Positions 20,355-30,343 of a stretch of DNA of 64,000 bases are shown here, piece after piece. Position 1 is the first letter of the stretch, and each line of letters begins with the position of its first letter. The notes below the pieces were generated by a model. It ran no database searches, was not told the origin of the DNA, and saw nothing but the letters and a program-made list of their open reading frames with translations. The DNA is from Mytilinidion resinicola (taxonomy: Eukaryota > Ascomycota > Dothideomycetes > Mytilinidiales > Mytilinidiaceae), in NCBI RefSeq assembly GCF_010093595.1, contig NW_022985442.1:448046-512045 (forward strand), written 5' to 3'. Both the position numbers and the translations under genes were made by a program.

Positions 20355-21263
20355 GAAGGAGGGAGAACGGGGAGTAAGGGGGGTATACCCGGCTGTGAGC
20401 AGCCTTTTGTAGCATTTGAGTGTAGTTGTTGTAATATGAATTGAGATGTTTCGGAAGTAAAATCAAGGCTTTTGGGCTGTGTACTATTATTATATGGATG
20501 GACTTGATACTTCGCTGGGCTACCTCAAGCGGTAGCCCGAGTACGCGGACGGGACGTGCAAGATGGCGCGCCCGCGTTTCATGATCACGTGCATTTGTAA
20601 GGTGGCTTGTTATCAGCATCGTAACTGACCATACTAATGGACACCTTGGACTACAAATCCAAGTAGAATTGGAAGATATTGACTATGTGTCGGTGCATTA
20701 GGTGCATCTTCAATGGCTCTATATCACGTGTCTGATCCAGCCCCACTGAACTCCCTTAAGCATCGTCAGCTTTCCAAGGTTTAACACGTCTTCGCAACCA
20801 CCAGAAGTCCTCTAACACATCCATTAAGATAAGATTAACGCGTCAATCCCTGCAGTATATGTCCCAGACCATAGATTTCAGCATCATCGGGATGATCGCG
20901 ATTCCATTGTCTGGTCTGCGGCCTCGCTACGCGCTGGTCGATCCGCCAATATGGAGCTAACTTCACGAGTCAGCCATCATGGTGATTGAGGTTAGTGTCG
21001 ATACAGTTTCTTTTCCGCGCCCTGCATAAAGCTGCGATCTACCCCCACTTAATTTTGAGCTTCGCTGCCCCTCAGGTTCGTCGTCGTGGGTTGTGTGAGC
21101 AGAATCACGTATTCCAACGAAAGAGCTCTCTATGCCTGGATCTTGAAGCTTGCATCTGCATTACCGTCTCAATATTGCTCTATTCCTGTCCTTTCAGCGC
21201 TTGATAGCGCTATACCCTTGAATTGTCCTCCATTTTCCCCATCCTCGCGCACCTCTACCCGCA
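20355..21263. other. intergenic, no gene seen
   Basis: 3' region of the TBC gene and promoter of the SLATT gene. No RNA gene, repeat array or supported frame was found. A C-rich stretch (about 21220-21263) precedes the SLATT start codon. Confidence 0.4.
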
Positions 21264-22308
21264 ATGGCCGACGAAACCACCCCCCTCCTTCCGCGAGTCG
21301 ACGACCCCAACAGCATCCACCACCAATTCTGCACCCTCGTCGGCGTGCCGCCCTCAAACATCCGCGGCAAACGCCCAACGCCCATCCCCAGCTCGCTGTA
21401 CGGCCGCGCGCTGCACCGCCGCCGCACGCAAAACCACACCTACATCTTCACCGCGACGCTCTCCAACACGCTGCTCCTGACCCAGGTCGTGTTGGGCGCG
21501 ACCCTCACCGCGCTCGGCGCGAGCCAGAGCTCGCACGTGCTCATCACGATTTTCGGCGTCCTGAACACCATCATCGCGGGCCTGGTCGCGTATCTGAAGA
21601 GCCGGGGCCAGCCGATGCGCGCGCGCATGTTCAGGGACGAGATGGATCGGGTGGTGGACGAGATCGAGAATAGCGAGGTGATGTGGTTTGGGATTAGTAG
21701 GGGGTGGCATGGGTATGACGAGATTGCGATTGATGATGATGTGAGTGTGCGGAGTGAGGTGGCGCGGTTGACGCGGTTGTATGATAAGGCGGTTAGGAGT
21801 GATACTATGAATGATCGTAAGTTGGGCTCGCTTTTATACTTTTTCTTTTGGGCAAGGGGGATGATTGCTGATTGGGGATGTAGCGGATATGTATATGGGT
21901 GGTGTTGGCGAGGGCGGGAATGCTGCGCTGAGAGCGAGACCAGGTGCACCAGGACAGCCTCAGCAGCCTGCTCCGCCGGCTCCTGTACCAGCTCCTGCGG
22001 TGTCGGTGGGTGGGGCACCAGCTGCTTCGCCAGTGTTTGTGATCACTCAACCTCCGGCTGATGATCCGGATGCGAGTCCAGCTACTGCGCCGCATAAGAA
22101 GAAGGAAGACCCTAAGGAAGCTCCGAAAGAGAACCCGGTAGACGATACGAAGAAGGAAGATCCGAAGAAAGACGACCCAAAGCCGGATGATGCGAAGAAG
22201 GACGAGCCAAAGAAAGAGGAGGCAAATGGGACCAGTGATGCTGGAACACCGTCGGAGGGTTCCTCGAAAGGAGCAGATAAGCCAGATACTGCGCCGGCAT
22301 CGTCTTGA
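21264..22308 (+). CDS. SLATT-domain two-TM membrane protein, 325 aa
   Basis: Two exons, 21264-21816 and 21884-22308. The 67-nt intron has donor GTAAGT and acceptor TGTAG, and the product is 325 aa. The first half matches the fungal SLATT family (SMODS and SLOG-associating two-transmembrane effector domain). There are basic residues before TM1 (about 62-86), a short turn, TM2 (about 90-112), then a charged helix (RARMFRDEMDRVVDEIENSE). An N-terminal ETTPLL fits the acidic dileucine vacuolar sorting motif. The C-terminal third is disordered: Pro/Ala-rich, then repeats of K/D/E/P (KKEDPKK). Bacterial SLATT proteins are predicted pore-forming effectors of conflict systems. The fungal role is not established. 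Confidence 0.85.
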
Positions 22309-22805
22309 CCCAGGATGAGATAGAACAGGCGGCCATGGTGAAGCTTTTGTTATATGGATGATAGCGTTTGTGATTCCCCGACGAACTTATCTAATTACTG
22401 ATCTTATCTTTCTCCGAATGAATCGTTTGGAGCACGCGTTGCAAGCAATACCTTTTGGTGTCTACACTGAGCTCTCCCTTCTGTTTCTTTTGCGTGTATG
22501 GTAAGAGAGCCCTTGGCAGTCTGACAGTGTCAGCACATAGGCAGTATTATCGTTCTCGGCACCTGATTTGAGGTATGTTTGGTGTTGTACATCAATAGGG
22601 TGAAGCAAATCACTACGCTAACTGACCCCTGTCTATCCACCTTCACCATGCGTGTATACGTCGTGTGAGTCGCTACCTTCACTTTTACTTCATCTTCTTC
22701 ATATATCCACGAGTTGCTGCTGCTTCTTTAACACTGTGTCTCCTTTCTCAACACTCGCTGCCCATCTAGCTCTCAAATTTCAACTTCTAGAATAACGCCT
22801 CCAAA
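22309..22805. other. intergenic, promoter of the SDR gene
   Basis: About 500 bp. CT-rich leader sequence lies before the SDR start. A short ATG frame at about 22648 (ATGCGTGTATACGTCG) could be an upstream ORF or leader exon, but this cannot be decided from the sequence. Confidence 0.35.
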
Positions 22806-23724
22806 ATGTTCAACACCGCCGCCTTAACAACCACCTTTCGCCGCGCCCTCACCAAAGACAAATTCACCTTCACCCCCTCCACCGACGCCCCCAAACTCCT
22901 CGGCAGGATCATCTTCATCACCGGCGGCACCTCCGCCACCGGCCACTCCACCCTCCTCCACCTGTGCACCCTCTCCCCGGCCGAAATCTACTTCTCCGGC
23001 CGCTCCCACGCCGCCGCCACCGCCCTCATCGCGCGCGTCGCTGCCCTCGCGCCCTCCGTCGTCCTCCACTTCGTGCAAATGGACATGACAGACCTCTCTT
23101 CCATCAAAACCGCCATCACCACCAAATTCCGCAACATTCGCCTCCACCTCCTAATCTGCTGCGCCGGCATCAACGCCAAAGACACCCTCGCCATAAACTC
23201 GCTGACGAAAAACGGCTACGAGCGCAACCTGGGCGTCAACCACCTCGCCCACGCCCTCGTGCTCAAGCTCCTGCTGCCCACGCTACTACGCACGGCCGCC
23301 AGCCGCCCCTCGGCCGACGTGCGCGTCGTGGTGCTCACGTGCCCCCAATTCCGCAACGCCTCCACTGTTTCTCTCGCGAAAGCGAGGAGTATTACGGCGG
23401 AGTATGCGAATAGCTATGCCGAGAGCAGGTTTGCGGCCGTGGTGTATAACTGCGCGCTGGCGGTGCGCTGTAGGAAGATTACAGCGGTGACGGTGCTGCC
23501 GGGGGGGGATTTGGGGAGTGTAGGGAGGAGGGCGTGGTGTGTGGTGGCGGGGGAGGCGGCGGAGGAGAGGGCGGTGAATGTGGGGGGGGGGGGGGGGAGG
23601 GGAGGGGAGGGTGGGGATTGCGGATGTTTATGGGCCGGTTGGGGTGGTGGAGAATGTGGAGTTTAATGTTGGGTTGATGGATGAGGTGTGGGAGTGGACG
23701 GAGGGGGAGCTGAAGAGGTTTTGA
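22806..23724 (+). CDS. short-chain dehydrogenase/reductase-like protein, frame broken at a 16-G run
   Basis: ATG at 22806. The Rossmann fold begins with TGGTSATG (residues 39-46; family TGxxxGxG). ICCAG (about 117-121) stands for NNAG, and NLGVNHLAHA is the usual helix. The catalytic YxxxK appears as YAESR (204-208), with Arg in place of Lys. After about residue 258 the frame passes through 16 consecutive G (23582-23597) and becomes Gly-rich nonsense. A different frame immediately after it reads DVYGPVGVVENVEFNVGLMD and ends ELKRF-stop at 23722-23724, a normal SDR tail. So the true product is probably about 300 aa and either the G-run length is wrong in the assembly or the gene carries a frameshift. 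The Lys-to-Arg change hints that activity may be lost anyway. The substrate is unknown. Confidence 0.72.
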
Positions 23725-23862
23725 GGGGTTTGCGGGAATAGGGGGGGTTTGATGGGGACCCTGAGGGTTTGATTTTTTGGGGGGTGGTGGAGAGGTGCGA
23801 GAGTGTTGTGAATTCGGCTGGCCTTTGAGAGAATAGGTGGAGCATTGGAGGTCTCCCATTGG

Positions 23863-24345
23863 AGCTAGTACTTGTGACATGGCATCAAGGTGCGTTACTG
23901 ATTTACAGTCTGTTTACAGCTGATTTTGTGAAGTGATTAAGATTAGATCTCGAGATGATGAGTTTGCGGGTACGTGGGAAATTGTTAAAAGCCTCCTAAT
24001 GGGATGATAATCTTATGGAGTTCGAAAGAAGTCTAAAAGCCCGTGAATTAGGCTTGGCTTTATGAGTACGCAAGGAGCGTTATCAGCGTCATACTAGAGC
24101 TAGTGTTTGGGAAATAGCATTAAGGTGCGCTATTGATTTACAGTCTGTTTGAAGTTGGCTTTGCGAAGAAATCAAGATTAGAGCTTGAGATAATGAGTTT
24201 TTAGATACGTAGGAAGTCTTGAAAACATCCTGGTGAAATCCCAGTCTCGAGGCGGTTAACAGAGGTCTAATAGGACGTGAATTAGGCTTGGCTTTGTAAG
24301 TACGCGGAGAGTGATGATAGGCTCCTGATTGGGCCAGAACTCCGG
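23863..24345. repeat. diverged tandem duplication, 235-bp unit
   Basis: Two copies in direct order, about 80 percent alike by eye. GCATCAAGGTGCGTTACTGA at 23882 corresponds to GCATTAAGGTGCGCTATTGA at 24117, and CGTGAATTAGGCTTGGCTTT recurs at about 24043 and 24278. The copies differ mostly by transitions. They are non-coding. Confidence 0.8.
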
Positions 24346-24652
24346 AAATGATTTTGAAGATACGGGATTATCTTAACTAGCATTGCGAAGGGAGCAATAT
24401 TAGACATGCGCGCTTACTTTAAGTGTAGCTGCCTGCCAGGTTCTGAAGGCGCTCAAAGGTCTGTGTCTTAGCAGCATGTCCGCTCACATCTTCAGGATGG
24501 CAACGCCTACAGCCAACGACGAGCTCTGAAATCTCTTGATAGAGATATTCGAGTTTATAAGAAGCTCCTCAACGACCTGCTAGTTGTTGTCGTCAGTGTG
24601 GCTCTCAAAACAATTCACTGGCAAAAAAAGATCACCCTCCTGACCACCACGC
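24346..24652. other. no gene seen between repeat and U6 gene
   Basis: About 300 bp. A T7 run on the minus strand (24623-24629) lies about 40 bp beyond the U6 terminator. Nothing else is recognised. Confidence 0.4.
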
Positions 24653-24661
24653 GAATCGAAC
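24653..24661 (-). promoter_or_regulatory. candidate extragenic B box of the U6 gene
   Basis: On the minus strand GTTCGATTC lies just after the T8 terminator of U6 and fits the tRNA-type B-box core (GGTTCGANTCC) except at the flanks. In budding yeast the U6 gene uses a B box downstream of its terminator to recruit TFIIIC, though at a greater distance. No tRNA cloverleaf is formed around it, so this is not a tRNA gene. Confidence 0.5.
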
Positions 24662-24665
24662 TCCA

Positions 24666-24774
24666 AAAAAAATGCGTAAGCTCACTTTGATAAAGCGTGT
24701 CATCCTTAGTGCAGGGGCCATGCTAATCTTCTCTGTGTTGTTACGATGTGACCAAATGCCCGAAGGCGGAGTGC
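24666..24774 (-). ncRNA. U6 spliceosomal snRNA
   Basis: The minus strand carries the near-invariant U6 core: ACAGAGA (pairs with the 5' splice site), the AGC triad in GATTAGCATGG, the internal stem-loop CCCCTGCACTAAGGATGACA, and CACGC for U4/U2 pairing. A short 5' stem-loop (GCACTCCGCCTTCGGGCA) opens the RNA and a T8 run ends it, as for an RNA polymerase III transcript. The length is about 109 nt, as usual. No intron is present. It functions in the catalytic centre of the spliceosome. Confidence 0.96.
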
Positions 24775-24788
24775 GTTGATTTTGCAGC

Positions 24789-24799
24789 AAATATATAAA
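24789..24799 (-). promoter_or_regulatory. TATA box of the U6 gene
   Basis: TTTATATATTT on the minus strand lies about 15-25 bp upstream of the inferred U6 5' end, the place where polymerase III U6 promoters carry a TATA element for TFIIIB. Confidence 0.7.
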
Positions 24800-25359
24800 C
24801 TCTATTGTCCTAATCGCTTCCACACCAGCCACCAGCCACCAGGCTGCCACACCACAACAACGTCATTTGCACAGTTTCACCAAACATCTCCCACTCGAGA
24901 GCCCCGTAACCCCGACACAATTAATGGGGAGCTCTGGCGCCTGCGGGTGACAATTTCATCACCACCCACCAAATTGCGACCCAGAGACACGCATTCACTG
25001 CACCACTCCACCTCTCAACCGCGCGCCACAGTTCGCCGGCTTGCATAGCAGCTCCTAGGACGCCTGAAGTATTCAAGCCCACTCCCACTCCCTCATCGCC
25101 TTCTTCCTTTCAACATCACACTCTCCACCACCATCGCAGTTGTACCCACTCTCCAAACAACAACACCGCTGACAACAATCCCAGTTACGCTAGGACTGTA
25201 GCACCTTCAATCCTCACTAGCTTGCCCAGGAATTCAGTTCTTCCAAGAGCGGATCGAGTACTTGAACTCGCTCCTAACCCTCCAATTCCTTGTTGCTCAA
25301 TCACACCTTCTACGACCACCACCGCTGTACCCACAGACCCACACAGCAAAGTAACAACA
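24800..25359. other. shared 5' region of U6 (minus) and the 413-aa gene (plus)
   Basis: C/A-rich leader with many CACC and CTCC tracts. No frame in it has an ATG and a domain. It contains the promoters of both divergent genes. Confidence 0.45.
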
Positions 25360-26601
25360 ATGTCGAGTCTACCTCCTCCACCACCATCACCAACACCTTC
25401 GGTCGAGGAGCCTCTGCAACGCTCTGATCGATCAAGGAATCCTCCGCCTCCCTTCCCGCCACTCGATCCAAATCATTACACGTCTTGGCTCAGACCTCGC
25501 CGAGGCCCCAAGCAGCCCAAGTCCACCTGGGAGCCTCGCAACGTCACCGCTGACAACGCCGGGAGGCAGATGGCGCAGTTTACCGCAACCTGTGGCCTTG
25601 GGGAAGTGCTGGTCGAGAAACTCACAAATCCGTACTGCCGTGGCGTCGAGTACTACGATATTGGAGACTACTGCCCTCCCGCTGGTCCAAAGCCTAAGCC
25701 CTTCGAGTATCCCCAACACACGCCCGCCCTTGCTCGAGGCTACCTCGCCATGGCTCGGATTCTCATCCCAGCTGCGATCTCGAGAAACAAGGCACTCATC
25801 CGCGAGGCCGCCGGGTTCGGCGAAAATCCTATTCTCAAGTCCGATCTTCGATGGAACAACCTTATCGAGATAAGGAAGTTGGAGGAGCAACTAGAGATGC
25901 CGGTGGAGACTTTGACTGACCCAGAACGCGACACGATGTTCCTCGTCGATGATTGCTCGAGAATCGCCGCGGTGCTGAAAGGCTTCGAGGAGATGAATGG
26001 GAAGTTGACCCAATACAAGGCGAGGGATTGGCAGGGATTGAAGATGCGCCATGTCAACTACTTCAAGGAAGAGGACGAAGAGCTGGCGGACACAGTATCC
26101 TACGATCCTGACATGTGGTACAAGGGGGACGTCAACGATCCGGACCAGTTGGCGGAGGTCCAGCGGCGACGACATCGAGCGGGCTCAGCCGTCTCGTGCT
26201 ACTCATATACGGACAATGAGTACGGTGATGATGACGAGGAGGGGGAGGAGGAGGAGGAGGACGGAGAGGAGCAGGAGAGGCAAGGGATCGCGAAGATGTC
26301 ACAGGACCCCAATTCTATGGAACATCTCACGGAAACCGCCCCTCCGGTTGCTCGCCGCAACCCGATGTTCGGACGGACCTCAACCGTTCCCCTTCCAACT
26401 CTGGCTCGCGCTCATTCTACCCAAAATGGTAGAAATAGCAACAAGCGAGCCCGTATCTCCACCGAAGAGCACACAAGCCGTGTCGAAGAAGACGAATATG
26501 AGACCGACGAGTCCTCCGCCGGCTCCGAACTGACCGCGCTGGAAGACATTGAGGCGCGGCTGCTCGGAACGAATAGTGACGACGAGGGTGGGTCGGACTA
26601 G
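25360..26601 (+). CDS. hypothetical fungal protein with acidic C-terminus, 413 aa
   Basis: Single exon. ATG at 25360 in context AACAATGTC was chosen over an upstream in-frame non-ATG extension. The N-terminus is Ser/Pro-rich (PPPPPSPTPS). The ordered middle, roughly residues 50-270, includes NHYTSWLRPRRGPKQPKSTW, a Cys-containing stretch (TNPYCRGVEYYDIGDYCPP) and the helix-like LARGYLAMARILIPAAI. The C-terminal third is dominated by Glu/Asp runs (EEGEEEEEDGEE), followed by NKRARIS, which may serve as a nuclear signal. No family is recognised and no catalytic motif seen. Codon use and composition look genuinely coding. Confidence 0.7.
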   Translation: MSSLPPPPPSPTPSVEEPLQRSDRSRNPPPPFPPLDPNHYTSWLRPRRGPKQPKSTWEPRNVTADNAGRQMAQFTATCGLGEVLVEKLTNPYCRGVEYYDIGDYCPPAGPKPKPFEYPQHTPALARGYLAMARILIPAAISRNKALIREAAGFGENPILKSDLRWNNLIEIRKLEEQLEMPVETLTDPERDTMFLVDDCSRIAAVLKGFEEMNGKLTQYKARDWQGLKMRHVNYFKEEDEELADTVSYDPDMWYKGDVNDPDQLAEVQRRRHRAGSAVSCYSYTDNEYGDDDEEGEEEEEDGEEQERQGIAKMSQDPNSMEHLTETAPPVARRNPMFGRTSTVPLPTLARAHSTQNGRNSNKRARISTEEHTSRVEEDEYETDESSAGSELTALEDIEARLLGTNSDDEGGSD

Positions 26602-26675
26602 CTGGGACTGGGGGTTTTGTAAGATAGTTTACCAAAGACGAATGAACTGACTTACTTCCGTATATATTGACTGAA

Positions 26676-27390
26676 GGTGATTACAAAACTGTTGTCGTGA
26701 CCGTATAGTCATGTTGAACACAACCCATACTAGCTGAATCACCTAAGTTGGCTGACGGCGTTCTGACGCTGTTTGAGGTGCCTCAAACTATTCAAAGAGA
26801 ATAGAAGTCTATCAATTTGGCAAGCCTGATAGCCTTCTATGCCACCCCAAGTGCTGGTAGATAGGTGTACACAGATAGGATCTGTGAGTCGTGGTGATTA
26901 TAAAATTGTTGTCGTGACCATATAGTAATGTTGAACACAACCCATACTAGCTGAATCACCTAAGTTGGCTGACGGCGTTCTGACGCCGTTTGAGGTGCCT
27001 CAAACTATTCAATGAGAATAGAGGACTCAGGTTGAAATTGATGTGAACTCTGATTTCTATGGGTGTCTAGCTCGTTGTTTATATACTAGGGGAAGGAGGG
27101 GGGCCAGCCCCGGGGGCATAACGTGGTATCTCTTCCTGACGCGTTACTTGATTCATCCTGTTTCCTGATACAGTACTGATACCGTGCTGCAGCACTGCTG
27201 TTGCACTACCTGTTACTTCCTCCTGTATCAGCATGCTATCCTGATACGTTACTGCATATGAGTTGCTGACCCTAGGTTGTAGTGCTGCAACCCGAGTAGA
27301 GGTCTGTCATTTTGGCCAGCCTGATAGCCTTCTATGCCACCCCAAGCGCTGGTAGATAGGTGTACATAGAGAGGCTGGGTGAGTGGTTGC
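26676..27390. repeat. 217-bp tandem duplication, second copy split by an LTR-like insert
   Basis: The unit starting GGTGATTACAAAACTGTTGT at 26676 is repeated from 26893 at about 95 percent identity, including CATACTAGCTGAATCACCTA and the TGCCACCCCAAGYGCTGGTA marker. The second copy is interrupted at 27025-27297 by an LTR-like element. Removing the insert and one AGAGG restores the unit. Confidence 0.88.
27025..27297 (+). mobile_element. LTR-like short element, copy 2
   Basis: 273 bp from ACTCAGGTTG to CAACCCGAGT, flanked by direct AGAGG (27020-27024 and 27298-27302). It is identical to the 47151-47423 element except for one base (position 28 of the element), so both moved recently or have been kept alike. 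The minus strand has a TATA-like AGTATATAAAC. There is no coding capacity. Confidence 0.85.
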
Positions 27391-28450
27391 TCCAATTTGT
27401 GCGAATATATTGAGGCACTGCAAGCAGTAGTAGAGCACTGTTCTGACGTCGTTTGAGGTGCTTCAAACTATTCAAAAAGGATAGAAGTCTGTCATTTTGG
27501 CAAGCTTAATAGTCTTCTGTGCCACCCCAAGCGCTGGTAGGTAGGTGTAGATAAATTGGACATGCGATGAGTTGCTCGCACCGTTCCGACGCCGCTTGGA
27601 GTGCTTTAGCCTATTTTAAAATGATACAGGCCTACTATTCTGACGGCCCTGATAACCTACCGCGCCACCTCGGGCGTTGGTAGATGGGTGTACACAGTTT
27701 GATTGTGTGAGTCGTTACTCCAAGTTTTGTGAATACACTGAAGCATTGCAAGCAGTGGCAGAAAGGCGTAAGTAGACTGCTCTATGAGCATGTTTCACGG
27801 GTTGCAGAACTAGATATTGGTCCTTCACCCTAAGTTTGCTTCCGTGGTTTGATGTGTCTTGCTTGTATCTTGAGTTTTACTGAAGTGATCTTTTGTACTG
27901 CTGAATGTGCAGTATTTGCAACCGGGGAAACTATAGGATGATTCAGGAACCTCTAGAAACAAATTTCTTCACGGGGAGATGTATAGCACTAGGTCATAGT
28001 TTAGGCGCACAAACATCTTACTGCTCGAGCGCCGCTCTCGCTCGCTCAACACCCCTGCAAGGAGTACCGTAGTTAGCACGTCTTCGGTTAGACAAAAGGT
28101 AGCCCGATTTCCACTGCGTTGACCTTTACATTGTTTGTAGAGCCTCAAAGCGGGGCTATATGGATATCCTACTGTGTATATTTGATCTCTGCTCACTAAA
28201 CACCACCGTGAGGAGTAGCCCAGCTAGTAAGCTACTGGTTAGTCAAGAGATAGTCTGGTTCACACTGCACAGATCTTTCCATCATGTTTAAAGCCTCAAA
28301 ACATAGACACATAGATAACTCCGTACTCGAGCTTCTATTTTGCTCACTCGACACCACTGTAAGGGGTACCCCGGCGTGTAGGCAGGTAGTCAGTCAAAAG
28401 GTACTGCGTGGAGTTCTCATTTTGTCTGAAGTCCCAACAGCCTACCCGGA
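27391..28450. repeat. degenerate tandem repeats (about 150-bp units)
   Basis: 27430-27990 holds two or three further diverged relatives of the 217-bp unit (GTTCYGACGYCGYTTG and GCCACCYCRRGCGYTGGTAG markers). 28010-28450 holds a separate family with a 152-bp period. GCTCRCTMRACACCMCYGYA occurs at about 28038, 28191 and 28343, each followed by a GAGTAGC/GGTACC-like phrase and GGTTAGTCA/TCAGTCAAAA. No gene is supported. Confidence 0.7.
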
Positions 28451-28830
28451 TACCAAGAAATAGAAAGCAGTGCGATAAATGAGTCTACCGTGTTGTAGTC
28501 CTGCTGGATGTTAAAGGTTGCTGTAGCCCCTCCTGCCGTATCAACTTCACGGTCCTTTCGATGGCCCACTCAGCTCAACTTCAAGTCGTGCACACGAACC
28601 TTCCGCGTTGAACCTTACCTTTCCGCGTCCCTTCACCCTGCCGCTTGAAACCGTCACGTATCAGCACGTGGTCCACGTTCGCTTAGACCTATTTGAGCTT
28701 CACTGAAGTTCCAGCTCCAAACCTCCAACCGACCAGCTCCGATTTCGACGTCCTCAACCTCTTCAGCACCAGAGACACCGCAAACCAGCTCTTCAAACAC
28801 TACCCACCACAAATACACCTACTCTACACA

Positions 28831-29714
28831 ATGGCGTCCACCTCGTACACCCCAACCACCCTCACCCCCGCAGAAGCCGCCACCGCCCTCCACCGCTTCC
28901 ACGCAGCGACCGGCATCCCCCCCACCATCCTCACAGACCTCCTGCGCGAGTCCAAAGGCGGCAACCCGAACTGGGACAACTTCATCACCCACTGGGCCGC
29001 CTACCCTTTCACGCGCGGCACCGTCGGCCTGCCCTTCGCCTGCCCCGAGGACGCCCCCAACCTCGTCAAGCTCTACCTCGCCGTCGCCTGGATCCTGTTC
29101 CGCGAGGAGATCGGCATCAACCAGGGCCTCCAGAGCCGCGCACGTGCGGCGAAGGAGCGGGTGCAGGACGACTGCTACTTGCGGTACCAGAACGTCGTGG
29201 GCGGGAAGGAGAGGGTCACGTGGCTGCAGGCCCCCGCGGCGGAGCCGAAGCGCACGACACCGAAGAAGCGGACGACGAGGGCGGCGAGGGGGGCCGAGGT
29301 GGAGGAGGAGGAGGAGGAGGAGGAGGAGGAGGTGGAGCATGAGTGGAACAAGGCGGTAGGAGTGGAGATCTCGAGGCTGAGGGCCGCGTTGGAGGTGCCG
29401 GCGGATGTGGTGTGCCGTTGGGAGCAGAAGGTAAGGATTTTGTGGTAGTAATTATGTTGGTGGAAGAGTGTGGCTTACGTTGGGTTTAGAAGCTGGAGGT
29501 CAGACTGGCGGGCATTTGCCAGTCCTTGGTGGATCTGAGGGACCGCAATGCCGAGTTTCGAGAGATTGAGCAGAACGGGTGGGTTGGCATCAAGGAGGCC
29601 AACTTGGGTACTAGTGGCTTCGCGGAGGGCGAGGAGGCGGTCGAAGAGGAGACAGAGGGAGGAGACGAGGAGGGTGGCCACGGAGAGGGCCAGGGTGGCG
29701 AAGGAGAGGCTTGA
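28831..29714 (+). CDS. hypothetical fungal protein, 274 aa, Glu-rich
   Basis: Two exons, 28831-29430 and 29490-29714. The 59-nt intron has GTAAGG and GGTTTAG signals and preserves the frame. ATG at 28831 (ACACAATGG) was chosen over an upstream non-ATG extension. Residues 1-110 look folded (GIPPTILTDLLRE; NWDNFITHWAAYPFTRGTV; LVKLYLAVAWILFREEIG). A basic linker (PKKRTTRAARG) and a run of about 12 Glu follow. A helix, probably coiled coil, spans the exon junction (SRLRAALEVPADV; DLRDRNAEFREIE). The tail is Gly/Glu-rich. The family is unknown. Confidence 0.68.
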
Positions 29715-30343
29715 GAGGGGCCAGAGCAGAGTCCCATAGAGACGGCATGAGCGAGAGAAAGGCAGAAGTTCAACAAGTAGTTGACTTATGATCACGGAAT
29801 GCTACCTTTTGCTACCGACTCTAGTGATCTGAACGTGAAGACTTGTGACCATTGAGGCAAATAAATATAGAAACCTCGACAATATCTGAAAGTAAGAGTA
29901 CCATTACTTCCCTGCAGCTAAACATCTTCAATTGCGTCTCTCTGAATCTTCGTTACCCGCACAGCTGAAATCAGGATCGTGGCCTTCCTGATTTGATGTA
30001 GTGATCCTATCTTTTGGGATACTACAACGGACTCGCATAAATTTGGAAAGATGTAGAAGCCGTAAGAGCAAGAATGAGAACACAGAAAACTAGAGGTATG
30101 AACGCCGCCACAGCGCTCCCCTACTATCTGTCCTATCGGCCTAGCAGAACTAAAAACCTTCAATTGCTGCACCGTATAAGACTCCGCCTTCAACGCAGCA
30201 TGAGTTAAGAGCTTGAGTCATTTGATTTGATGCCTTCGTGCCATCGTTAGGGATGCTCCAGTGAAGTCCAAAAAATCAGAATGAATTTAAGAGTCCAGAG
30301 ATCAAAGACAAGACCACCGGAAACCGGATAGTCTGTTACAAAA
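29715..30343. other. intergenic, no gene seen
   Basis: 3' ends of two convergent genes meet here. Mixed-composition sequence with no supported frame, RNA or array. Confidence 0.45.

Noticed and set aside
24640..24670. tRNA gene suggested by the GTTCGATTC word
   Set aside because: No acceptor, D or anticodon stems can be formed around it; better read as a U6 B box.
24632..24850. 72-codon minus-strand frame
   Set aside because: It overlaps the U6 snRNA, whose conserved core explains the sequence.
28819..29340. 173-codon minus-strand frame starting with a Leu run
   Set aside because: Antisense of the Glu-run gene at 28831-29714, which has a good start and a frame-restoring intron.
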